64,000 nucleotides of DNA from NCBI GenBank assembly GCA_016215605.1, contig JACRJB010000052.1, forward strand, positions 62,001 through 126,000, read 5' to 3'. The position numbers were made by a program, and so were the translations under genes. Positions 17,460-25,654 of the stretch are shown piece after piece. Positions within the stretch are counted from its first letter, which is position 1. Each line of letters starts with the position of its first letter. Source of the stretch: Rhodopseudomonas palustris (GTDB taxonomy: Bacteria; Pseudomonadota; Alphaproteobacteria; Rhizobiales; Xanthobacteraceae). The notes beneath the pieces are model-generated. The model ran no database searches. It had not been told where the DNA came from and saw only the letters and a list, made by a program, of their open reading frames with translations.

Positions 17460-18420
17460 GAGATCGTCGCCGCGGCGTTCAATGCAATCGATTCAATGCT
17501 CTGCAAATCCGATTCAGAACTCGATGCTGGCGTTGCAGTTCGTAACGGCGTGAGATTCACGGCCAGCACGTGGACGTCCGTCGAAATCAGCCCCAATGCA
17601 CCGCGCAGATCACGTCGTCTCCGTGGCAGATGCAGTTGCTGGGGCGTTATCACGCCGAGCGAAAAAGTTGTACGCCAGTGCTGACGCGTTGCCCGCAACG
17701 CCAGAACAGTTGCGCAATTTTGATTCAATGTTCGAAGTCGCCGATTCAAAGTTCGATATTTTCGTTTCAGAGTTCGAGATCAGCGTTGCAAACTTCGAGA
17801 TTTCTGATTCAGCGCTGCGTGCCGGGAGGGGCGCTGCCGGGGCCAGTCAATGAGGCGGCCAATGTGGTAAAGCTGCTGCCTCTAGCAGCGCTCCATTTCG
17901 CGTGACTAGGAGACCGCCGTCATCACGATGACCGTGAGAGATTTCTCTCCGGCTTCATGCATTCGGTTGCGATCCACTCTGTCGTCCTTTGACGACCCTG
18001 CCGGCCACCGGCGGATTTGTGGCTTGCATCACTTCGCATCAGACTTGGATGGCTGGAAAGTCCGTCCTCAAGAGGGTGGCGGACGACCCGGCGTCATGCG
18101 GCATCGGGAGGAAGCGATGAGAAAACCGAGAACACAACGACACGCTGCGCAGGCAGAGTATCAGCGTGGGTATCGAGAGCAGCAGCGGGCCCTGCGCAAA
18201 CCGTCCCGCGACGACGTCGCACGAGTCGCGCTGCATTGGGTTATCGTCGAGGCCCTTGCGCGCGAGGACGATAGTGAACTCGCCCGCCTGGGCGAGGCCT
18301 TGATGTGCCGCCTGGTGGCCCAGGGTTTCGAACGCGCCGCCGCCGGCAGGCGCGTTGATGAACTCATCGATCGCTATGCCGACGGATGGGAGTTTCAGCG
18401 AAAGCCTCATCTGACACGAC
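17460..18420 (+). repeat. Segmental duplication, copy A
   Basis: This stretch matches 22641-23740 in order and orientation. Both have a GATTCAGAACTCGATG-containing block, a GCACCGCGCAGATC block, a run of GATTCA-N-TTCGA units, a GTGGCTTGCAT block, and a small gene beginning M(R/Q)KPRT. The copies have diverged by substitutions and small indels. Exact borders are estimated by eye. Confidence 0.75.
17596..17853 (+). CDS. Possible small protein with heptapeptide FDS repeats (copy A)
   Basis: An 85-residue frame whose second half is a seven-residue periodicity: NFDSMFEVADSKFDIFVSEF, continuing EISVANFEISDSAL. The same frame is open and similar in the duplicated copy at 22829 (IFDSKFEITDSKFDIIVSTF), which favours a real protein. 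The pattern of alternating acidic and hydrophobic residues suggests an amphipathic strand or coiled coil. There is no clear ribosome site. Function unknown. Confidence 0.35.
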   Translation: MHRADHVVSVADAVAGALSRRAKKLYASADALPATPEQLRNFDSMFEVADSKFDIFVSEFEISVANFEISDSALRAGRGAAGASQ

Positions 18421-18461
18421 CCCCCTTACGAGGGCTGCAATCTAACCTGGACCAACGATGA
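18117..18461 (+). CDS. Hypothetical protein, paralogue of 23424-23819
   Basis: 114 residues, preceded by GGGAGGA. The N-terminus is basic and helical (MRKPRTQRHAAQAEYQRGYR, EQQRALRKPSRDDVARVALH), followed by an acidic region and RLVAQGFERAAAGRRVDELI. The second copy shares nearly all of this, so selection on the protein is likely. It may be a small nucleic-acid-binding or regulatory protein, but that is a guess from charge alone. Confidence 0.6.
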   Translation: MRKPRTQRHAAQAEYQRGYREQQRALRKPSRDDVARVALHWVIVEALAREDDSELARLGEALMCRLVAQGFERAAAGRRVDELIDRYADGWEFQRKPHLTRPPLRGLQSNLDQR

Positions 18462-18771
18462 AGATGGTCGTTCTCCCCATTACTCGCGGAAACGCCGTTG
18501 ACGAATGAATCGTCCCCGGCTGGGCGCACAGGCTGCGGATGCTGCGAGCGGATCGTCGCGCGTCGCGGCTTGTGAAAGCAACGCATTCCGGAAGGGCCCG
18601 TCCGCCACCGATCGGCAATCGCTCGATCTGGATGTGCCGATCGGTTCACGGGCCATGCGTGAACCGTTGACCAAACGAGGCGATTGCGGCGCTGGCCATC
18701 AATTTAGGACAAAGATCCTAGACAACCCCATCGGATCCTGCCAGATTGCCGCCATGACGCAAGGAGTGGCG
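18462..18771. other. Intergenic region before the sigma factor
   Basis: No supported gene. The sigma-factor frame is open back to 18505, but the only good ribosome site is at its internal ATG 18772. A promoter for the sigma-factor gene is expected here; no site is recognisable. Confidence 0.4.
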
Positions 18772-19347
18772 ATGTCGGCAGGATTTGCTCTGGATTTCAT
18801 CGAGCGGGTGGTGGCGCTGCGCCTGGCCCTGCGCCGGCAGGCGACGTACTGGATCGGCACGCGGGGCCAGCTCGGCTCGCCGGACGATTTCGTCCAAGAC
18901 ACGATCGTGACTGCGCTGCGGAGCGCAGATCGGTTCGAGGACGACAATCTGTCCGGCTGGCTGGTCGCGATCTTGCGCGGTCATATCCGGAACGCGCGGC
19001 GACGGGCCGCTGTCCGCGTGTGTGTGCCGCTGTCGCCGCCCTGCTCAGAGGACAACGAGGACGGGGGCGAGTTCGATCTGCCCGTCGCCGCGTCGCAGGA
19101 GACCGCGCTCGAACTCGGCGACGTCGTGGCGGCGCTGCGGACTTTGTCTGAGGCGGATCAGCAGGTGATCGTGCTGGCGCGGGTGGACGGCCTGTCGCAC
19201 GAGCAGATCGCCACCCGCCTCGGCCTGCAGGTCGGCACGGTGTATGCGCGCCTGTCGCGCGCCACGGCGCGACTGCGGGCGGCATACGACGCCGAACCTG
19301 CCGCGGCGCCGACGCCGGCGTGCGCCATGCATCCCCGGGCCGCGTGA
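18772..19347 (+). CDS. ECF-type RNA polymerase sigma factor
   Basis: 191 residues. Region 2 is seen at SPDDFVQDTIVTALRSADRF with NLSGWLVAILRGHIRN, and region 4 at LSEADQQVIVLARVDGLSHE followed by QIATRLGLQVGTVYARLSRA. No anti-sigma gene is recognisable nearby. The ATG at 18772 has AAGGAG six bases upstream and fits family length better than upstream starts. It is followed 11 bases later by the ParA-like ATPase, probably in one operon. Confidence 0.8.
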   Translation: MSAGFALDFIERVVALRLALRRQATYWIGTRGQLGSPDDFVQDTIVTALRSADRFEDDNLSGWLVAILRGHIRNARRRAAVRVCVPLSPPCSEDNEDGGEFDLPVAASQETALELGDVVAALRTLSEADQQVIVLARVDGLSHEQIATRLGLQVGTVYARLSRATARLRAAYDAEPAAAPTPACAMHPRAA

Positions 19348-19358
19348 GGATGCGCCGA

Positions 19359-20141
19359 ATGGCAATGCGAACTTTTCTGGTGTGCGGCTTCAAGGGCGGA
19401 GCCGGCCGCAGCCTGACCGCCGCCATGCTGGCGTGCGGGCTGCACCTGCAGGCGCGACCAACGCTGCTGGTGCGGCAGACCGCCCACAACATCTACTCGG
19501 TGATCGAGCCGATCGAGGCCACGCTGCCGTTGCCGTGCCGCGAGCTGATGCTGCCGGCGCCGTATGACCTGCCGCCCGATCTGACCGAGGACATCGCCGC
19601 GATGGTCGACGCTGCCGATGCCCGATTCTCGGACGCCTTGGGCCAACTGGCGAGGGCCGAGATCGGCGCGGACGGCGATGTCGTGGTCGATCTGAGCTGT
19701 GTCGGCGGCGCTCTGAATGCCGCCTCGCTGCGGGACGCCTTCGCGATCGTCGTACCGACACGGGCATCGGTGTTCGATGTGGACTGGGCCGTGCGTAGCG
19801 CTGCTTTCGTCCACGAGCTGCAGCAAACGTCCGACCGGTCAGTGCCGGCGGTGCTGGCCACCATCTCTCCAGACCAGGATCGCGGCCGCTTGATGCGGCA
19901 GCTGAGAGCCTTGCTGCGGCACGTCAAATCGCTTCATCGCGGACTGCTGCCCGATGAACCGTCGCGTTTTTCGGTCGAGGCGCCGTTTCTGGGCGAGGCG
20001 ACGCTGGAGGCGCTGATCTGCGGACGGCCGATCTGGCAGGACCGCGATCTTGCGGGACGTTGCCGCGCCTTCGCAGAAGCGGTGGTGGGCCTGGCGGAAG
20101 CTGACGGCGCCGCTCTGGCGGACCACGTCGACAGTTCCTGA
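19359..20141 (+). CDS. ParA/MinD-like P-loop protein with altered Walker A
   Basis: 260 residues. The start FLVCGFKGGAGRSLTAAMLA has the deviant Walker A layout of ParA/MinD/CooC ATPases, but the nucleotide-contacting Lys (KGGxGK[ST]) is replaced by Arg, giving KGGAGRS. A Walker B-like strand follows (DVVVDLSCVG). It may partition DNA or position a complex, or act as a non-hydrolysing switch. It lies directly after the sigma-factor gene. ATGs at 19350, 19359 and 19365 are possible; GAGG lies best for 19359. Confidence 0.6.
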   Translation: MAMRTFLVCGFKGGAGRSLTAAMLACGLHLQARPTLLVRQTAHNIYSVIEPIEATLPLPCRELMLPAPYDLPPDLTEDIAAMVDAADARFSDALGQLARAEIGADGDVVVDLSCVGGALNAASLRDAFAIVVPTRASVFDVDWAVRSAAFVHELQQTSDRSVPAVLATISPDQDRGRLMRQLRALLRHVKSLHRGLLPDEPSRFSVEAPFLGEATLEALICGRPIWQDRDLAGRCRAFAEAVVGLAEADGAALADHVDSS

Positions 20142-20311
20142 CACGGACGCCGTTTCCCCGAGCGTCATGCCGGCGACGCGACACGCCGTCCGGAACATCA
20201 CCTTGCGATCGGCACAATGCGAATCCGCCGCGCCAATGGCGACTGCCGACGCGCGCCGGCTCGCGCTCGCTTGCCGATCTTTCGTCCTTTCCAACCTCCC
20301 GGGAGCTGCCG

Positions 20312-20740
20312 ATGCTGACACACGTCTTCCCTTTTCTCGATCCGGCCCGCATCACGACGCAGGTCTCCGACCATTTGCGATCGCTAGCGACAGATTGTGC
20401 GGCGCTTGGAGAGAACACCGCCTTCGTCACAGACCGGTTGCGAACAGCGCCGGTGCTGGACCGTTACGCCCCGGTGATCACGCCGCTTGGTCTGCGCCTC
20501 GCAGGTCAGGTAACGCATCATCCGCTGCTCGGCTCGCGACGGATCCTGACCTCTCAGGTCTGGTTCGCCGATCCGGAAGGCCACTGGGTTCGAACCCTGT
20601 CGCGGTTCTACCGGCTTGGCCGGCCCGCCGGCCTCGATGATGGCGATCCCTCCCAGGGACGATCGCCCTCGGCGACCAACGGCAACGGCCCCGACGACTG
20701 GCCGGAGTACGGCGACTGCTCAGGCGATGCCGACCGATGA
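20312..20740 (+). CDS. Hypothetical protein, DUF6634-like
   Basis: 142 residues. The core RTAPVLDRYAPVITPLGLRL, AGQVTHHPLLGSRRILTSQV and WVRTLSRFYRLGRP resembles small DUF6634 proteins found on alphaproteobacterial mobile elements; this recognition is tentative. The C-terminal third is low-complexity and acidic. It overlaps the next gene by 14 bases, so the two are probably translated together. Function unknown. Confidence 0.5.
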   Translation: MLTHVFPFLDPARITTQVSDHLRSLATDCAALGENTAFVTDRLRTAPVLDRYAPVITPLGLRLAGQVTHHPLLGSRRILTSQVWFADPEGHWVRTLSRFYRLGRPAGLDDGDPSQGRSPSATNGNGPDDWPEYGDCSGDADR

Positions 20741-21203
20741 CGACGACGCGCACGCCTTCTTCCATGCCGCGTTCGATCCGGACGCCGTCTCTGAGCGCGC
20801 GGCGGCGGACTCGTCAGACAGCGAGGCAAAGCGCCTCGTCGGCCTGCCGCGCCTGCTGCGCTACGCCGTACTGGCAAGGGACGATCTCGGCGACGCGGTC
20901 TGCCGTCGCCTCGTCGCGGAGATCGAGGAGCTCTGCCCGGGCCTGCCGCCTGCGGCAGCCTGGGCAGCCATGCTGGATCCCGCGACCGGTCTTGCGCTCG
21001 CCGCCGAACTCGACCGGCTTGCGGTGGTACGAGACCTGCCGCTGCTGCGCAGCCTCGGCGACTGCGTCCGCCTGCTATCTTTGAAGTTGCCGTGCGACGC
21101 CGACCACCTCGCGGCATTCCGGCGCGTTACGAGTGCCATGATCCAGGCCTTCGACCGCATTGCGCCGTCCCTCGATCTCGAAATTGTCGACCAGGTCGAG
21201 TAG
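20727..21203 (+). CDS. Hypothetical helical protein
   Basis: 158 residues, mostly alpha-helical and Leu/Ala rich, with an acidic start (MPTDDDDAHAFFHAAFDPDA) and GLPRLLRYAVLARDDLGDAV. I do not recognise it. It overlaps the preceding gene by 14 bases and precedes the dead AAA+ ATPase, suggesting all were one operon. Confidence 0.5.
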   Translation: MPTDDDDAHAFFHAAFDPDAVSERAAADSSDSEAKRLVGLPRLLRYAVLARDDLGDAVCRRLVAEIEELCPGLPPAAAWAAMLDPATGLALAAELDRLAVVRDLPLLRSLGDCVRLLSLKLPCDADHLAAFRRVTSAMIQAFDRIAPSLDLEIVDQVE

Positions 21204-21332
21204 GTGATCTACGGCTGGGCGGCGCTGCCGACGGCGTCCAGCCTTGAGGACAACGCGTGCGCCTGGTCCGCCGTCGCGAGCGCCGGGCGTTCCGGAGAGG
21301 AGACAGCGCGGTACCGGATCCGGGCGGCGGTT

Positions 21333-22315
21333 ATGGACACGTCGCGCCGTTTCTCGGGCGCCGACTGGACGAGGCGCAGCAGGCGGCCAAGTCGCGGGCC
21401 CCTATCGAAGCGGCCCCCGCTCGATCCGCCGGCAGCCGAACCGCTCAGCTCACTCAGCCGCCATCTCGTCGTCGTCGGCCGGATCGACGACAAACAGATC
21501 AAGGCCAACAGGTCCGTCGAACCAGTCAAGCACGCACTCAACACAGCCTTGCCGCTGACCGAGAGGCCCCCGCTCGGCGGCGTCCGCGCCGTTTTGATCG
21601 CCGAGTTCCCTTATGCTGTCGAGATGATCGATGACACGCTCACCGAGCTGATCGGTCGTCCGACCATCCGTTTGCGACCGCTGCTTCTCGTCGGAGATCC
21701 CGGAAGCGGCAAGTCCCGTTTCGCGCGCCGTCTTGCGGAAACGCTCGGTGTCGCGATCTGGCGGGCCGACGCCGCGCAGTCCGACGGCAACACCTTCGCC
21801 GGCACCGAACGGCGCTGGCAAACTGCCGAGCAGTGTCACCCGGTGCTGGCGATTGGCCGCAGCGGCATCGCCAACCCGATCATCCTAGTCGACGAGATCG
21901 AAAAGGCTTGATCGCGTACCAACAACGGACGGCTGTGGGACGCCCTGCTGGGCCTACTCGAGCCCGAGACCAGCGCCCGCTATCCCGACCCGGCGCTGCA
22001 GATCCAGCTCGATCTCAGCCACGTCAGCTACATCGCCACCGCAAACACACTGGATCCGTTGCCCTCGCCCCTGCGCGACCGTTTCCGCATCGTCGCGTTC
22101 CGGACGCCCGCCGCCAAAGATCTCGACGCGCTGCTGCCGACCTTGCTCAAAGGATTCGCGGCCGACCGCGGCGGCGACGATCGCTAGGTCTCACCTCTGA
22201 GTTCTTTCGACGCGCAGCCGTCGCCGCCGCATGGCCCGGCGGATCCGTCCGCCGCCTCCAGCGAATCCTTGAGATCGTCCTGCAAGCCCGCGAGCGGGCG
22301 CAGACGAGGCATTAA
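21333..22315 (+). pseudogene. AAA+ ATPase, inactivated by stop codons and a frameshift
   Basis: The first part carries Walker A (LLLVGDPGSGKSRFARRLAE) and Walker B (NPIILVDEIEKA). An in-frame TGA at 21909-21911 interrupts it, yet the same frame continues as SRTNNGRLWDALLGLLEPET and IATANTLDPLPSPLRDRFRI, standard AAA+ sensor and arginine-finger segments. A TAG follows at 22185, and the last 40 residues (SVRRLQRILEIVLQARERAQ) are in another frame. It is therefore a Lon/ClpX-like ATPase gone to pseudogene. The N-terminal start is unclear. Confidence 0.8.
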
Positions 22316-22640
22316 GTGTGCGAAGTCCGGTGCTCCGCCGGGCATCGCGCCTCATCCAACGGCCCCACGCTCTGCGACCGAGACGTCTGCTACGTCCGGA
22401 CAGGGGGCGGCAGCTGCATTCGTCACCCGCCGGACGTCGTTCGCTTCCGGAACGGCCTGCACGCGCAAGTCAGCGCGCGATCAGGTTCGAGCTTTCTGCC
22501 TAGCTTAGATTCGCCCGCGAATGTGACCCATCTGCCGTCGCTCGCCCTGACCTCGACCGGCTCGCGCGCGCAGCCGGTGGCCCGTGACGCGAACGATGGC
22601 GAGCCAGTGATGGCGCGCGATCATCGATCCCAAACGCTGA
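22316..22640. other. Stretch between the AAA+ remnant and repeat copy B
   Basis: No supported gene. One plus-strand frame stays open across it into the duplicated block but has no recognisable features. Confidence 0.35.
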
Positions 22641-23740
22641 ATATCGCCGCAGCGATCGACGCAACCGATTCAGGACTATGCAAAACCGATTCAGAACTCG
22701 ATGACGGCGTTGCTATAGGCAACGACGTGAGATTCATGATCGAAACGCGGTCGCAGGTCGGCAACGGACCTAACGCACCGCGCAGATCGCGTCGTCTGCG
22801 CGGCAAATGCAGTTGACAGACCATTGTCTTGACGGAAAAGACGTCACGCATCAGTGCCGACGAGTTGTCCGCGACGCACAAACAGTTGCGCATTTTTGAT
22901 TCAAAGTTCGAAATTACCGATTCAAAGTTCGATATCATCGTTTCAACGTTCGAGACCTGCGTTGCAAAGTCAGGAATTTCCGATTCAGGGATGAGCGGTG
23001 GGCGCTCGCCGGCAGGTATCAGACGGGATACACGGCACCGTCGACGAACGCGTCAGATCGTGGCCTGAAGTTTCCCGCTTCACGAACCCGACCTACAGCC
23101 GGCAAGTCGGCCTGCACCGCTTGCCCATCGCCTGCAGGCATCTTTGGACGGCGTCCAGTCGGGAGAGCGGATGCGACAACACCTCTTCGTCTTAAAGCGC
23201 GTCACGCTGCATAGCTTGAACTTCCTCTTCATTGCATCGGGCATGAGGCGCCTCGACCGGCCCTTAGCGCTCGAGCTTGGTTCGGCACTATCGCCGACTA
23301 CCACCCCGCATCCGTCCACCGGCGGGATTTTGTGGCTTGCATCGGTTCGCCTCAGACTTGGATCGCGGAGTTCGCCTTCGAGAAGACGGCGGACAGTCTA
23401 GCCCATGTGGACAAGAGGGATCGATGCAAAAGCCGAGAACAAAACGCCTCGCCGAGCAGGCACACTATCAACGGGCCTACCGCGACCAGCAGCGGGCCTT
23501 GCGCAAGCCGTCCCGCGACGACGTCGCACGGGTCGCGCCGCATGTCGTGATTCTCGAAGCCCCGGCGCGCGAGGACGACGGCGAACTCGCTCGATTGAGT
23601 GGGTCATTGATAGCTCGCTTGGTCGTCCAGGGCTTCGACCACGCCGCCGCCGGCCGCCGCGTCGATGAGCTCGTCGACCGCTGCGCCGACGGCTGGTCGA
23701 TTCAGCGAAAGCCCCACCTTCTCCGGCCTCGTTCTGATAA
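22641..23740 (+). repeat. Segmental duplication, copy B
   Basis: The diverged direct copy of 17460-18420, with the same order of blocks (see copy A). The copies are about 5.2 kb apart and flank the sigma factor to AAA+ gene block. Borders are estimated by eye. Confidence 0.75.
22829..23068 (+). CDS. Possible small protein with heptapeptide FDS repeats (copy B)
   Basis: 79 residues from a TTG start. The core SADELSATHKQLRIFDSKFE, ITDSKFDIIVSTFE aligns with copy A at 17596 over about 50 residues without gaps, then the C-termini differ. Conservation of the open frame between diverged copies is the main support. Function unknown. Confidence 0.35.
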   Translation: MTEKTSRISADELSATHKQLRIFDSKFEITDSKFDIIVSTFETCVAKSGISDSGMSGGRSPAGIRRDTRHRRRTRQIVA

Positions 23741-23819
23741 ATCGAATCCCACGCCGATCTCGTGTATCGGGGATGCACACATTCCCGCCACTACTCCTGC
23801 AAACGGCGTTGACTCATGA
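23424..23819 (+). CDS. Hypothetical protein, paralogue of 18117-18461
   Basis: 131 residues. MQKPRTKRLAEQAHYQRAYR and DQQRALRKPSRDDVARVAPH match the copy A protein closely, as does RLVVQGFDHAAAGRRVDELV. The C-terminus is longer and unrelated to copy A. Same unknown function. Confidence 0.55.
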   Translation: MQKPRTKRLAEQAHYQRAYRDQQRALRKPSRDDVARVAPHVVILEAPAREDDGELARLSGSLIARLVVQGFDHAAAGRRVDELVDRCADGWSIQRKPHLLRPRSDKSNPTPISCIGDAHIPATTPANGVDS

Positions 23820-23959
23820 ATCGCTTTTGGCGGTCTAAAAGCCGGCGTTTTCGCCGGCGACGGCGGCCAAACACGCTTCCACCAAAAATTTGTGTCGACG
23901 GGAAATATTGCCGATTGCAAAGCCAAACTGACATATTGTACAATTTATTGGGGTGACAA

Positions 23960-25654
23960 TTGACTGATGCAATCGAAACGAAGGCGAGTGTGAAGGACGT
24001 CCGTGCGGCGCTTCGCAGAGCGATCGCCGGCATTGAGCGCTCATTCAATTCGATCGGAAACATGCAGGCGCGAACCCGGATCGCGCTGGCACTTTCCCTG
24101 TTAGACCGGGGAGCGTCGACGCGGTATGCGCGCGCCACGTCCGATCTCGCCGATTTTCTGTCAGAGCTCGGCATCGACGATCGCCATTACTGGATCAGCA
24201 CGTTCTACACCCTGCTTATCGAGGCATCCGTCCGCCGGGAGAAGGCGACCTACTTCACGCCGCCGGCCATCGTGGACCATCTGATCAAGGCGGCGCAGCG
24301 AGCCGGCCTCGACCTCACGAAGGCCCGGATTATCGATCCGGCCGCAGGCGGCGCAGCCTTTGTGTCTAGCATCGCGGGCCGAATGGCCGAATTGGGCTGC
24401 CCAACGAGGGACATCCGGACCCGCCTGACCGGAATCGAGATCGACGAGCACCTCGCGCTCCTCGGTGACGCCCTTGTCGCCGACCGCCTCGGCGAGCCTT
24501 TCGATGTCGAAGCCGACAGGCATATCCTGCGAGTCGGAGACGCGTTGCAGCTTGGCAGCAATCCGATCAGATACGACGCCGTCTTCGTCAATCCGCCCTA
24601 CGGCAGGATCCTGAGTTCGAGCTCCGAATACGTTCCCGAATGGGATGCCGTGTCGTCGCCTGGGCACGTTAATCGCTACGCGCTCTTCATCGACCTTGCC
24701 ATGCGTCTGGCAAAGCCTGGAGGCCTGGTCGCGGTCGTCTCGCCGTCCAGCTTCATCGCCGGCAGTCTCTTCGGCAAACTCCGGGAAAGCATCCGATCCC
24801 GCACCGACGTTCTGCGCATCGATGCCCTGGAACGCCAGGACGTATTTCACGACGTCCAGCAGGACGCCTGCGTGTCTCTTTTCCGGATCAAGGAAGGCAG
24901 ATCAAACGGCTCGTTCGCGCCCTCCTATGGGAAGCTCGACCGCAATTGGCGCTTTACGGCGAACGGGATCGTCACCGCAGCCACGTCCGCACCGACGTCG
25001 CCCTGGACCTTGCCGGACCGCGAGGGCGATGATCAAGGGGCGATGGACCTGTGCTCATCGCGCCTGAGCGACTACGGCGTGTCACCGAGGGCGGGATACT
25101 TCGTGTGGAATCGCGAGGAACACCGTCTTCGCCGCGGATGCAAAACGCGGGGGGCCTACCCTCTCTTCTGGGCGAAGAACGTGCGTCCCGGGAAGCCATG
25201 CCATCCCGCAAGCAAGACCCACAGCGGCATCGATTTCGTGACGTTCGAGGAGCAGACGAGCGCGATCGTCCGCACGGCATCGATCATCCTGCAGCGCACG
25301 ACTAACAGCAAACAGTCTAAACGCCTCGTCGCAGGCGTCATCCCGCAGAAGGTAGCGAAGAAGTATCGCGGCTACGTTTCCGAGAACCATACCATCCTGC
25401 TTGTCCCAAAAGGCGGGAGGCCGGCGCTGAGGCTGCTTTGCCGTTTGCTGAATAGCGCCGCGGTCGATCGCCGCTATCGGCGCATCGGCGGATCCTCGAG
25501 CGTCTCGGTTGGCTCGCTCAACTCCCTCCCCCTTCCCGACCCCAAGTGTCTGCAGAGCGCGATGAGCCGGGTCGGCGACTTCGAGGAGGCTGTCGAATTG
25601 GCCTACGGGTTGTCCGCGGCACTCGCGAAGCGGTCGAAGGCGGCGGCAGCGTGA
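23960..25654 (+). CDS. N6-adenine DNA methyltransferase of a DISARM-like operon
   Basis: 564 residues. The catalytic motif NPPY is at residues 211-214 (AVFVNPPYGR), and the SAM-binding motif I is near IIDPAAGGAAFVSSIAG. The fold is that of class I N6-methylases of restriction-type systems (HsdM/Eco57I-like), preceded by ATYFTPPAIVDHLI. It should modify host DNA so that the partner helicase system spares it. The start is a TTG after GGGGTGA; the next in-frame ATG would remove conserved N-terminal sequence. Its stop overlaps the next gene's start (GTGA), first of four coupled genes. Confidence 0.85.
   Translation: MTDAIETKASVKDVRAALRRAIAGIERSFNSIGNMQARTRIALALSLLDRGASTRYARATSDLADFLSELGIDDRHYWISTFYTLLIEASVRREKATYFTPPAIVDHLIKAAQRAGLDLTKARIIDPAAGGAAFVSSIAGRMAELGCPTRDIRTRLTGIEIDEHLALLGDALVADRLGEPFDVEADRHILRVGDALQLGSNPIRYDAVFVNPPYGRILSSSSEYVPEWDAVSSPGHVNRYALFIDLAMRLAKPGGLVAVVSPSSFIAGSLFGKLRESIRSRTDVLRIDALERQDVFHDVQQDACVSLFRIKEGRSNGSFAPSYGKLDRNWRFTANGIVTAATSAPTSPWTLPDREGDDQGAMDLCSSRLSDYGVSPRAGYFVWNREEHRLRRGCKTRGAYPLFWAKNVRPGKPCHPASKTHSGIDFVTFEEQTSAIVRTASIILQRTTNSKQSKRLVAGVIPQKVAKKYRGYVSENHTILLVPKGGRPALRLLCRLLNSAAVDRRYRRIGGSSSVSVGSLNSLPLPDPKCLQSAMSRVGDFEEAVELAYGLSAALAKRSKAAAA

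Noticed and set aside
20581-20600. A tRNA T-loop-like GGGTTCGAACCC word, considered as an attachment site for the tRNA-Ser island
   Set aside because: It lies inside a conserved coding segment and does not match the tRNA-Ser 3' end outside this short word.
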